Assembly: GCF_021026375.1 (NCBI RefSeq)
Contig: NZ_JAJNDB010000006.1
Coordinates: forward strand, 1-64,000
DNA: 64,000 bases
Reading direction: 5' to 3'
Origin: Actinomycetospora endophytica
Lineage (GTDB): Bacteria; Actinomycetota; Actinomycetes; Mycobacteriales; Pseudonocardiaceae
Shown here: one piece after another, positions 38,342 to 45,522 of the stretch
Position numbering within the stretch: the stretch's first letter is position 1
Layout: every line of letters starts with the position of its first letter
Made by a program: the position numbers and the translations under genes
The notes under the pieces: model-generated
The model's input: only the letters and a program-made list of their open reading frames with translations
What the model was told of the DNA's origin: nothing
Database searches by the model: none

Positions 38342-39037
38342 GTGGAGGCCGAGGGCCTGATCGCGCACGACGTGCTGGCCGTCGTCCTGCGCATCACCGG
38401 GACGGTCCCCTCCGTCCTGCTCTGGCGGCGGGCCCGCGAACCGCACGAGGGCCGATGGGCGCTGCCCGGCGGCCGGCTGGGCGCGACGGAGGACGTCGAG
38501 GCCTCGGTGCGCCGCCACCTCGCCGAGAAGGTCGATCTCGCGGAGGTCGCCCACGTCGAGCAGCTCTCGGTGTTCAGCGATCCCCACCGCGGTCCGGCAC
38601 CGCGCCGCGTCGCGACCGCGTTCCTCGGCCTCGTCCCCTCCGACGCCGACCCGGCGATCCCCGACGACACCGCCTGGCACCGGGTGGACGCCCTGCCGCC
38701 GACCGCGTTCGACCACGGCGAGATCACCCGCGTGGGCCTCGACCGGCTGCGCGCGAAGCTCTCCTACACGAACATCGGCTTCGCGCTGGCCCCGGACGTG
38801 TTCTCGATCTCCGAGCTGCGACGCCTCTACGCCGCCGCGCTCGGGCACCACGTCTCGGCCACGAACCTCCAGCGGGTGCTCACCCGGCGCGGGGTCCTCG
38901 TCCCCACCGGGACGACGGCGGCGCCGGGGCCCGCCGGGGGCCGGCCGGCGGCGCTCTTCCGCTTCTCCGAGCACACCCTGCGGGTGACCGACCCGTTCGC
39001 GGCACTGCGTCCGCCGTCGGGAGCCGGGGCCGTCTGA
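38342..39037 (+). CDS. nrtR: NrtR-type transcriptional regulator of NAD metabolism
   Basis: Product of 231 aa: N-terminal Nudix-like domain (about residues 1-145) with a degenerate Nudix box (GGRLGATEDVEASVRRHLAEK, lacking the full REUXEE set), and a C-terminal winged-helix (ALAPDVFSISELRRLYAAALGHHVSATNLQRVL, quoted in parts). This architecture defines NrtR, a repressor of NAD synthesis. Its position divergent from nadABC and the palindrome between them agree. GTG start with TACCGT 6 nt upstream. Confidence 0.88.
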   Translation: MEAEGLIAHDVLAVVLRITGTVPSVLLWRRAREPHEGRWALPGGRLGATEDVEASVRRHLAEKVDLAEVAHVEQLSVFSDPHRGPAPRRVATAFLGLVPSDADPAIPDDTAWHRVDALPPTAFDHGEITRVGLDRLRAKLSYTNIGFALAPDVFSISELRRLYAAALGHHVSATNLQRVLTRRGVLVPTGTTAAPGPAGGRPAALFRFSEHTLRVTDPFAALRPPSGAGAV

Positions 39038-39155
39038 GCAGGTGCTGCGGCGCACGCGCTTGCGCGCCCGGGCGCGACTGCGGGTCGTGCCCGCTCCGCT
39101 TCGTCTCCTGTCGTCCACCCGGCGACGGCGGGCCGCAGACCGTAGCGTGGCCGCC

Positions 39156-39962
39156 GTGGACAGGGGCGAGCGACGCGACGGGGGGCGTGTCGAGACGCTG
39201 CCCCTCTTCCCGCTGGGCACGGTGCTGCTGCCCGGGGCACCGCTCCCACTGCACGTCTTCGAACCCCGCTACCGGCAGCTCACCATCGACCTGGTCACCG
39301 GCGCGGTGCCGGGCAAGCAGTTCGGTGTGGTCGCGGTGCGGGAGGGGTGGGGTCCCGACGACGGGCCGGAGGGCCTGCACGAGATCGGGTGCACGGCGGC
39401 GCTGCGCGAGGTCCGGCGGCTGCCCGACGGCCGGTTCGACATGCTGACCATGGGCGACCGGCGGTTCCGGCTGATCGACGTCGACGACTCGACCGCCCCG
39501 TACCTCGTCGCGAACGTCGAGTGGCTCCCCGACGTCGAGGGCGGCGACCCCGAGGCCATCGAACCCCTCGAGCGGGCCGCCCGCGCCGCGCACCGGCGCT
39601 ACTGCACGACGGCGAGGACCTACCGCCGTCACGCCGACGCCGCGGAGTCGATCCTCGAGGAGGCGGACGAGGACGACGACGAGACCCTGGAGCCGGACGA
39701 GGAGCCCGCGCTCTCGGCGGAGGCGCCGCCGATGGGCGCCGACGACGACGAGCCGGTCGACGCGTCGGTGCTCGCCCACGTGCTCGCGGCCGACTGCCTG
39801 CTGCCGCTCGGGGACCGCCAGGAACTCCTCGAGCAGACGTGCCCGCGCAAGCGCCTCGAGCTGGTCTCGCACTCGATGGCGCGGGAGGCCGAGCTGCTCG
39901 GCCGGTTGAACGCGGTCTGGGCGCCGACCGCGAAGTTCGCGGTGCCGTCGAGCGACAACTGA
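39156..39962 (+). CDS. LON substrate-binding domain protein
   Basis: Product of 268 aa with an N-terminal LON (PUA-like) domain: VETLPLFPLGTVLLPG, LPLHVFEPRYRQL, FGVVAVREG, GCTAALREVRRLPDGRFDMLTMGDRRFRL. The ATPase and protease domains of Lon are absent. The middle is acidic (EEADEDDDETLEPDEEP). Widespread in actinobacteria, role unknown; peptidase adaptor function is only a guess. GTG is preferred because TAGCGT lies 7 nt before it; a GTG 9 nt upstream is the alternative. Confidence 0.87.
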   Translation: MDRGERRDGGRVETLPLFPLGTVLLPGAPLPLHVFEPRYRQLTIDLVTGAVPGKQFGVVAVREGWGPDDGPEGLHEIGCTAALREVRRLPDGRFDMLTMGDRRFRLIDVDDSTAPYLVANVEWLPDVEGGDPEAIEPLERAARAAHRRYCTTARTYRRHADAAESILEEADEDDDETLEPDEEPALSAEAPPMGADDDEPVDASVLAHVLAADCLLPLGDRQELLEQTCPRKRLELVSHSMAREAELLGRLNAVWAPTAKFAVPSSDN

Positions 39963-39972
39963 GTCCGGGCGG

Positions 39973-40614
39973 TCAGGCCTCCGGCGCCGGGGCGTCGGCC
40001 CGGCCGAGGTCGTCGGTCCCGAGGGCGATCGCGCACAGCAGATAGGCCAGCACCGCGCCGACGCCCGCGCCCACCACCGTCCAGAACGAGCCGATCGCGG
40101 CGGGCACCGTCGTGAGCGTGGCCGGGATCGGGGGGCCGGGGGTGCCGCTCGCGGAGGCCTCGGCGCGGTCGAGCAGGACGCCGACCGGGTTGCGGTCGGT
40201 CAGCGGGCCGGCGAGCAGGGTCCCGATCCGGGCGGCCACCCAGGCCGCCGCCGTCGACGCGAGGGCGATCCCGACCAGCATCACCGGACCGCGCCGTGAC
40301 CTCACCCGCCACGCCAGCGCTCCGACGACGACGCCGTAGGCGCTCGCGAGCAGGAAGAACACCGCGGTGGCGTCGAAGACGTGGTCGGACTCGGCCGCGA
40401 GGCCCGCGGTCGCGCCCGACGCCGTCGTCACCGTCTCCTGGCCCGGCGCGACCAGCGCCCACAGCACCCCGAGCAGCAGCCCGCCGGCCACGACGATGAT
40501 CACCGTCCGCAGCACGGACCGGACGTCGCCGAGGAGCTCGGCGCGGCTGAGCAGGCCGGTGGGCTGCTCGGCGACGAACTCGTCGGCCGGGAACTGCTCG
40601 GCGCCCACGGTCAC
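39973..40614 (-). CDS. DUF2567 family membrane protein
   Basis: Integral membrane protein of 213 aa with four hydrophobic segments (about residues 36-57, 83-103, 112-132 and 172-197), and charged loops between. Similar in position and size to Rv1591, which follows bioB and Rv1590 in mycobacteria. Function unknown. GTG start with TAGGCT 6 nt upstream, so transcription may be independent of bsaP, whose stop is 19 bp away. Confidence 0.82.
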   Translation of the reverse strand: MTVGAEQFPADEFVAEQPTGLLSRAELLGDVRSVLRTVIIVVAGGLLLGVLWALVAPGQETVTTASGATAGLAAESDHVFDATAVFFLLASAYGVVVGALAWRVRSRRGPVMLVGIALASTAAAWVAARIGTLLAGPLTDRNPVGVLLDRAEASASGTPGPPIPATLTTVPAAIGSFWTVVGAGVGAVLAYLLCAIALGTDDLGRADAPAPEA

Positions 40615-40633
40615 GGCCGCAGCCTAGTGACCG

Positions 40634-40837
40634 TCACCGCTGGGCCCTGGCGGCACTGGAGCTCTCGCCGTGGCGGCTGCACCGCGCCGTCCAGCCCATC
40701 GGGTCGACCTGCACGACCATGCGGCGGGCGCACTCCGGGCAGTAGCGCGGCGGGTCGACCATCGCGAGGCGGGCACGGCAACGCTCGTGGGCCTCGTCGT
40801 CACCGGTGGTCTCGCCACCGCACCAGGAACAGAACAC
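40634..40837 (-). CDS. bsaP: biotin synthase auxiliary protein (Cys-rich small protein after bioB)
   Basis: A 67-aa protein with six cysteines, C3-C6, C20, C33-C36 and C53, in VFCSWCGGETTG and YCPECARRMVV. Size, Cys pattern and place directly after bioB match mycobacterial Rv1590, reported as BsaP, an Fe-S-related factor needed for BioB turnover. The start may be this GTG, 8 bp after the bioB stop, or a CTG overlapping that stop; neither has a clear Shine-Dalgarno. Function transferred by family and context. Confidence 0.82.
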   Translation of the reverse strand: MFCSWCGGETTGDDEAHERCRARLAMVDPPRYCPECARRMVVQVDPMGWTARCSRHGESSSAARAQR

Positions 40838-40845
40838 GGTCGCCG

Positions 40846-41883
40846 TCAGAGGGTGTCGTTGAGGGCCTTGATCGGCATCTTGAGGCTGTCGAGCATCTCC
40901 AGATCCTGCTCCGCGGGGCGTCCGAGATTCGTCAGGTAGTTGCCGACGATGATCGCGTTGACGCCGCCGAGCATGCCCTGCTCGGCCCCGAAGTCGCCGA
41001 GGGTCAGCTCGCGGCCGCCGGCGAAGCGCAGCACCGTGCGCGGCATCGCGAGCCGGAAGGCGGCGATCGTCATGAGCGCGTCCGGGCCCTGCGGCACCTC
41101 GAGGTGCGCGAACGGGGTGCCGGGGTTCGGGATGAGGAAGTTCATCGGGACCTCGTCGGGCTCCAGCTCGGCGAGCTGCACCGCGAACTCGGCGCGCTGC
41201 TCGAGGGACTCGCCCATCCCGACGATGCCGCCGCAGCAGACCTCCATGCCCGCGGCACGGACCATCTGCAGCGTCTCCCAGCGCTCCTCCCAGGAGTGCG
41301 TGGTGACGACCTCGGGGAAGTGGCTGCGCGCGGTCTCGAGGTTGTGGTTGTAGCGGTGCACGCCCATCGCGGCGAGCTCGTCGACCTGCTCCTGGGTCAG
41401 CATGCCCAGCGAGCAGGCGACGTTGATGTCGACCTCGGCGCGGATCGCGGCGACGCCCGCACGGACCTGCTCCATGAGGCGCTCGTCCGGGCCACGGACG
41501 GCGGCGACGATGCAGAACTCCGTCGCACCGGTCTTCGCGGTCTGCTTCGCGGCCTCGACGAGGCGGTCCTTGTCGAGCCACGCGGCGCGCACCGGCGAGT
41601 CGAACAGGCCCGACTGGCTGCAGAAGTGGCAGTCCTCGGGGCACCCGCCGGTCTTGAGGCTGACGATCCCCTCCACCTCGATGTCCGGGCCGCACCAGCG
41701 CATCCGGACCTCGTGGGCCAGCGCCAGCGCCTCGGTGAGCCGGTCGCCGGGCAGGCGCAGCACCTCGAGCACCTGTGCCTCGGAGAGTCCCTCGCCGCGC
41801 TCCAGGACCTGCTCGCGGGCGACGGCGAGGATGTCGTCGCTCGTGCCACCGGTCTCGCGGGCGGTCTCGGTGCTCGCCGTCAC
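40846..41883 (-). CDS. bioB: biotin synthase
   Basis: Radical SAM enzyme inserting sulfur into dethiobiotin. The 345-aa product has the [4Fe-4S]/SAM cysteines C81, C85 and C88 in [37 protein letters not shown] and [14 protein letters not shown] start with GAGGAG 6 nt upstream. The 89-bp gap after bioD includes CAGACT, so bioB may have its own promoter with a short leader. The auxiliary bsaP follows directly. Confidence 0.96.
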   Translation of the reverse strand: MTASTETARETGGTSDDILAVAREQVLERGEGLSEAQVLEVLRLPGDRLTEALALAHEVRMRWCGPDIEVEGIVSLKTGGCPEDCHFCSQSGLFDSPVRAAWLDKDRLVEAAKQTAKTGATEFCIVAAVRGPDERLMEQVRAGVAAIRAEVDINVACSLGMLTQEQVDELAAMGVHRYNHNLETARSHFPEVVTTHSWEERWETLQMVRAAGMEVCCGGIVGMGESLEQRAEFAVQLAELEPDEVPMNFLIPNPGTPFAHLEVPQGPDALMTIAAFRLAMPRTVLRFAGGRELTLGDFGAEQGMLGGVNAIIVGNYLTNLGRPAEQDLEMLDSLKMPIKALNDTL

Positions 41884-41972
41884 GCGTCGCTCCTCGTCGT
41901 CGGGGATGGTGCTGGAGGAAATGTCGGCCCCGGAGGGTGTCGACCGGCCGGAGTCTGCCTCACGGTGCGCGA

Positions 41973-42683
41973 TCACGGCAGTGCCGGGACCCACTGCCCG
42001 CCCAGGACGGGATGCAGACCACACCGCGCGGCGTGTTCGAAGGTCCCCGGGTCGGTGTCGCCGAGCCCCGCGGGCAGGACGCCGAGCAGGGGCGCGCCGG
42101 TGACGACCGGGAGGTCGGCGAGGTTGGTGCGCTCCGCGAGGTCGGGCTGCTCGGGGTACGCGCCGACGACGGTGCCGGTGAGGGTCAGGCCGCGTCGCGC
42201 GAGGGCCTCGGCGGTGAGAGCGGCGGTGTTGAGCACGCCCAGGCCGGCGGTCGCGACGACGAGGACCGGGGCGTCGAGGGCCGCAGCGACGTCGGCCAGG
42301 GTCTCGCCGTCGTCGTTGAGCCGGACGAGGAGGCCGCCGGCGCCCTCGATGAGCAGGAGATCGACGGCGGGGTTCTCGGCCGCGGTGTCCTCGGCGGCCT
42401 GCGCGACGTCGGCGACGCGGAGCGGGGCGAGGCCGCTGCGGCGGGCGGCGGTGGCCGGGGCGAGCGGCTCCGGATAGCGGGCGAGCTCGCGGGTGACGAC
42501 GGCGTGGCCGGCGAGGTTCGTGACGTCGGCGAGGTCGCCCGGCGCTCCGGGCTCGATGCCCGTCTGCGCGGGCTTGAGGACGACGACGCGCTCGCCGGCC
42601 GCCGCTGCCAGGGTCGCGACGGCGGCGGTCACCACCGTCTTCCCGACCCCGGTCCCCGTGCCGGTGACGATCAAGGTCCGCAC
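41973..42683 (-). CDS. bioD: dethiobiotin synthetase
   Basis: ATP-dependent enzyme that uses CO2 to close the ureido ring of 7,8-diaminopelargonate. The 236-aa protein begins [20 protein letters not shown] (P-loop) and has LKPAQTG, and [13 protein letters not shown], the family's catalytic segments. GTG start; TACTCT 8 nt upstream suggests a leaderless transcript. It is divergent from the SPFH gene. Confidence 0.95.
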   Translation of the reverse strand: MRTLIVTGTGTGVGKTVVTAAVATLAAAAGERVVVLKPAQTGIEPGAPGDLADVTNLAGHAVVTRELARYPEPLAPATAARRSGLAPLRVADVAQAAEDTAAENPAVDLLLIEGAGGLLVRLNDDGETLADVAAALDAPVLVVATAGLGVLNTAALTAEALARRGLTLTGTVVGAYPEQPDLAERTNLADLPVVTGAPLLGVLPAGLGDTDPGTFEHAARCGLHPVLGGQWVPALP

Positions 42684-42721
42684 GTCGGACGAGAGTAGGG
42701 GCTGGTGCTGGGCGCTCGAAT

Positions 42722-42733
42722 AGTGATATCACT
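42722..42733. promoter_or_regulatory. 12-bp perfect palindrome upstream of the SPFH-RHH operon
   Basis: AGTGATATCACT, A/T-rich against the local composition, lies between bioD and the SPFH gene, 36 bp before the latter's start. The downstream operon encodes a ribbon-helix-helix protein, a class that binds such palindromes, so an autoregulatory operator is the simplest reading. Confidence 0.6.
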
Positions 42734-42769
42734 TTGATGTCTTCAAGACAGCTCACCGGGGAGGTCGCC

Positions 42770-43672
42770 ATGTCCACGCCGACGCAGGCCGAGATCGAGA
42801 TGCCGGAAGCCCGCATCCGGGAGGTGGGCGCCCACGACGTGTCGGGGTGGGCGATGCTCGGCGTCGCCGTGCTGCTCCTGGTGGCGGCGGTCGTCGTCGG
42901 GCTGGTCGGCGGGCCCGGGCCGGCGATCGCGGTGGCCGTGGTGCTGCTGATCGCCGCAGTGGTGACGCTGCGCGGCCTGGTGGCGGTCTCGCCCGGTCAG
43001 GCACAGGTGGTGCAGCTGCTCGGGCGCTACCGCGGGACCGTGCGCACCGAGGGGCTGCGCTGGGTCAACCCGCTGACCAGTCGCCGCGCGATCTCGACCC
43101 GGATCCGCAACCACGAGTCCGACACCACCAAGGTCAACGACCTCGACGGCAACCCGATCGAGATGGCCGCCGTGGTGGTCTGGCGGGTCGACGACACCGC
43201 GAAGGCCGTCTTCGAGGTCGACGACTTCGTGCGCTTCGTCGACATCCAGACCGAGTCGGCCGTCCGTCACATCGCGGGCTCGTACCCCTACGACACCACC
43301 GACGAGAGCAGCCGCTCGCTGCGCGAGAACGCCGACGAGATCACCGCGATGCTCTCGGCCGAGATCGCGACCCGCGTGGAGTCGGCGGGCGTGCACATCA
43401 TCGAGTCGCGGATCACCCAGCTCGCGTACGCCCCGGAGATCGCGCAGGTCATGCTGATGCGCCAGCAGGCGGGGGCGGTCGTGGCCGCGCGGGGTCGGAT
43501 CGTCGAGGGCGCCGTCGGGATGGTCGAGTCGGCGCTGTCGCGGCTCGAGGAGCGCGGCACCGTCGAGCTCGACGAGGAGCGCAAGGCGACGATGGTCAGC
43601 AACCTGCTCGTCGTCCTCGCCGGGGACCGCTCCGCGCAGCCCGTGGTCAACGCGGGCTCGCTCTACCAGTAG
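42770..43672 (+). CDS. SPFH/Band 7 (prohibitin-like) membrane protein
   Basis: Slipin/stomatin-like protein of 300 aa. Two hydrophobic segments (about residues 28-47 and 51-70) form a hairpin anchor, followed by the SPFH domain ([19 protein letters not shown] to about residue 200) and a C-terminal helical region with many Ala and Glu residues ([20 protein letters not shown]). Such proteins organise membrane microdomains. The ATG with GGGGAGG 5 nt upstream is chosen over TTG/ATG codons 33-36 nt earlier. It is followed after 8 bp by a ribbon-helix-helix gene; together they form a two-gene unit. Confidence 0.9.
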   Translation: MSTPTQAEIEMPEARIREVGAHDVSGWAMLGVAVLLLVAAVVVGLVGGPGPAIAVAVVLLIAAVVTLRGLVAVSPGQAQVVQLLGRYRGTVRTEGLRWVNPLTSRRAISTRIRNHESDTTKVNDLDGNPIEMAAVVVWRVDDTAKAVFEVDDFVRFVDIQTESAVRHIAGSYPYDTTDESSRSLRENADEITAMLSAEIATRVESAGVHIIESRITQLAYAPEIAQVMLMRQQAGAVVAARGRIVEGAVGMVESALSRLEERGTVELDEERKATMVSNLLVVLAGDRSAQPVVNAGSLYQ

Positions 43673-43680
43673 GAGCGCGG

Positions 43681-43920
43681 GTGGCGGAACGCAAGAAGCT
43701 CCTGCTGCGCCTCGACCCGGCCGTGCACGACGCCGTGGCCCGCTGGGCCTCCGACGACCTCCGCAGCGTGAACGCCCAGATCGAGTTCCTCCTGCGGCGC
43801 GCGCTCGACGACGCCGGGCGCTCGCCCCGGGAGGCCCGGCCGATGCGCGGGCCGGGGCGTCCGCGGCGACCGGACGAGGGCGACGAGGGCGGGGACGGCG
43901 CTGCGGAGCCCGAGAGATGA
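43681..43920 (+). CDS. ribbon-helix-helix (Arc-like) DNA-binding protein
   Basis: Product of 79 aa. The first ~45 residues, VAERKKLLLRLDPAVHDAVA followed by RSVNAQIEFLLRRAL, fit the Arc/MetJ ribbon-helix-helix pattern (basic beta strand, two helices with a turn). The tail is Pro/Arg then acidic. It may be an antitoxin-like or stand-alone repressor; no toxin gene adjoins it. GTG start 8 bp after the SPFH stop. The palindrome upstream of the SPFH gene is its presumed target. Confidence 0.85.
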   Translation: MAERKKLLLRLDPAVHDAVARWASDDLRSVNAQIEFLLRRALDDAGRSPREARPMRGPGRPRRPDEGDEGGDGAAEPER

Positions 43921-43922
43921 GT

Positions 43923-43983
43923 GATCACCGAGATGACGAGGATCTGAGGCCTGAGCGTCCAGATCCTCGTCCTTCCGGTGATC
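43923..43983. terminator. bidirectional hairpin terminator
   Basis: A two-part stem: GATCACCG/CGGTGATC (8 bp) enclosing GACGAGGATCTG/CAGATCCTCGTC (12 bp), separated by 4-nt internal loops, with a 13-nt apical loop. It lies between the convergent RHH gene and the zinc-ribbon gene and probably stops transcription both ways, though no U-tract is present. Confidence 0.7.
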
Positions 43984-44024
43984 TTGGCCGGACGATGGAC
44001 ACCGGTACGGCCGGTCCGCGGGGG

Positions 44025-44228
44025 CTAGAGCCAGTTGCGGACGCGTACGACGTTCGGGTCCAGGACGGGTCGCTCGGCGTCCTCGACGTCGGGACGCGGG
44101 GTCCCGTCCATGTCGTGGACCGCGCCGCAGCACCCGCAGCGCAGGTAGTCGGAGCCTTCCGCCAGCGGGCGGCGACAGCGGCCGCAGTGCCAGAGTCGGA
44201 AGGCCGACCTGCTGTCCGTGACGGTCAC
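44025..44228 (-). CDS. small zinc-ribbon protein
   Basis: A 67-aa protein with C15-x2-C18 and C31-x2-C34 (LWHCGRCRRPL ... YLRCGCCGAVHD), a probable single zinc ribbon; a third Cys (C33) is extra. The GTG start has an excellent Shine-Dalgarno (GAAGGAGG) 5 nt upstream, supporting a real gene. A near-palindrome of LacI-operator type lies ~30 bp before it. Function unknown; possible nucleic-acid-binding or metallochaperone role. It lies downstream of bioF in the same direction. Confidence 0.75.
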   Translation of the reverse strand: MTVTDSRSAFRLWHCGRCRRPLAEGSDYLRCGCCGAVHDMDGTPRPDVEDAERPVLDPNVVRVRNWL

Positions 44229-44253
44229 ACCATCCTCCTTCGGGATCGATTCC

Positions 44254-44267
44254 GTAAAGCGCTTTCC
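44254..44267. promoter_or_regulatory. LacI-type operator-like palindrome upstream of zinc-ribbon gene
   Basis: The core AAAGCGCTTT is a perfect 10-bp palindrome with a CG centre, the arrangement favoured by LacI/GalR-family repressors. It lies 26 bp before the zinc-ribbon start codon. No LacI-family gene lies in the window. Confidence 0.4.
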
Positions 44268-44322
44268 AGCATGCCACCAGCCCCGTCGCGACGCTCGTCC
44301 GCCCCGCCGGGAACGACGCTGC

Positions 44323-45501
44323 TCACCCCGTCAGGGCGGTCCCCCGCACCGCCGGGAGCACCTCGGCGAGGACCCGGTCGACCAGCGCGAGGTCGTCGGC
44401 GCCGAGATCGGCGCGGGCCGTCAGCCGCAGCCGCGAGGTGCCCTCCGGGACCGACGGCGGGCGGAAGCACCCGGCGCGCAGGCCCGCCTCGGCGCAGGCG
44501 TCCCGCGCCGCCGTCGCCAGCTCCGGCTCGCCGAGCACGACGGGGACCATCGCGGCGGTCGGCTCGGCCACGCCGGCCCACGAGGCCGCCGCCCGCGCCG
44601 ACGCCGCTACGGACGCCGCGGCCGCGTGCAGCGCCGCGACCCGCTCCGGCTCGTCGCGCAGGACCCCCAGCGCCGCCTGGGCCGCCCCGGCGGCGGCCGG
44701 AGCCAGCGCGGTGTCGAAGATGAACGAGCGGGCCGCGTCGATCAGATGGGCGATCACGTCGGCGTCGCCGAGCACGACCCCGCCCTGCGATCCCAGCGAC
44801 TTCGACAGCGTCGCCGTCACGACGACGCCCCGCTCCCGCATCAGCCCCGCCTCCGCGACCAGCCCGGCCCCGGGCCGCGACGCCGGGCCGCGCACCCCCA
44901 GCCCGTGCGCGTCGTCGACGAGCAGCACCGCGCCACGGGCCCGGCACACCGCCGCGAGCTCCCCGAGCGGCGCGAGCCCGCCGTCCACCGAGTCCACGCC
45001 GTCGGTGACCACCACGCGGCGGGTCTCCGGCGCCTCGGCCAGCACCGCGTCCACCTCGGCGGGCACCGAGCAGCGCGACACCACGACCCGCGCCCGCGAC
45101 AGCCGCGCCGCGTCCACCAGCGACGCGTGTGCCGCCACGTCGGAGACGACGACCGCCCCGCGACCCGAGAGCGCGGTCACGGCACCGAGGTTCGCGGTGT
45201 AGCCGGACGAGAACACCAGCGCCGCCTCGGCCCCGCAGAACGCGGCCAGCTCCTCCTCGAGCGCTGCGTGCAGCCGCGTCGTCCCGGTCACCAGCCGCGA
45301 CCCGGTCGACCCCGCGCCCCACGTCCGCGTCGCCTCGACCGCCCCCTCGACGACCCGGGGGTCGCGGGCGAGGCCCAGGTAGTCGTTGGAGGCGAGGTCG
45401 ACGAGCGGCTCGACGACCTCCCGCGGGGTCAACGAGCGGCGCAGGCCCGCCGCGCGGCGGTCCTGCGCCGTCTCGTCCAGCCAGGCCAGGGGGTCGTTCA
45501 C
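44323..45501 (-). CDS. bioF: 8-amino-7-oxononanoate synthase
   Basis: PLP enzyme condensing pimeloyl thioester with L-alanine, releasing CO2. The 392-aa product shows ASNDYLGLA, GSGAGSTGSRLVTG-like AGSTGSRLVTG, VFSSGYTANLG, VDDAHGLGVRG, and the PLP-lysine segment ATLSKSLGSQGG. Start: the GTG before NDPLAW, because TAGGGT lies exactly 7 nt before it; a GTG three codons upstream is the alternative. Its neighbour upstream is the SulP-carbonic anhydrase gene. Confidence 0.93.
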   Translation of the reverse strand: MNDPLAWLDETAQDRRAAGLRRSLTPREVVEPLVDLASNDYLGLARDPRVVEGAVEATRTWGAGSTGSRLVTGTTRLHAALEEELAAFCGAEAALVFSSGYTANLGAVTALSGRGAVVVSDVAAHASLVDAARLSRARVVVSRCSVPAEVDAVLAEAPETRRVVVTDGVDSVDGGLAPLGELAAVCRARGAVLLVDDAHGLGVRGPASRPGAGLVAEAGLMRERGVVVTATLSKSLGSQGGVVLGDADVIAHLIDAARSFIFDTALAPAAAGAAQAALGVLRDEPERVAALHAAAASVAASARAAASWAGVAEPTAAMVPVVLGEPELATAARDACAEAGLRAGCFRPPSVPEGTSRLRLTARADLGADDLALVDRVLAEVLPAVRGTALTG

Positions 45502-45522
45502 AGCCGACACCCTAGGGACTGC

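Noticed and set aside
38860-39140. Extended upstream start for the LON-domain protein
   Set aside because: The upstream in-frame extension is Arg-rich and overlaps the promoter-like TAGCGT; the downstream GTG fits the local leaderless pattern.
43681-43920. RHH protein as antitoxin of a toxin-antitoxin pair
   Set aside because: The partner gene is a full-length SPFH protein and no small toxin-like ORF is adjacent on either side.
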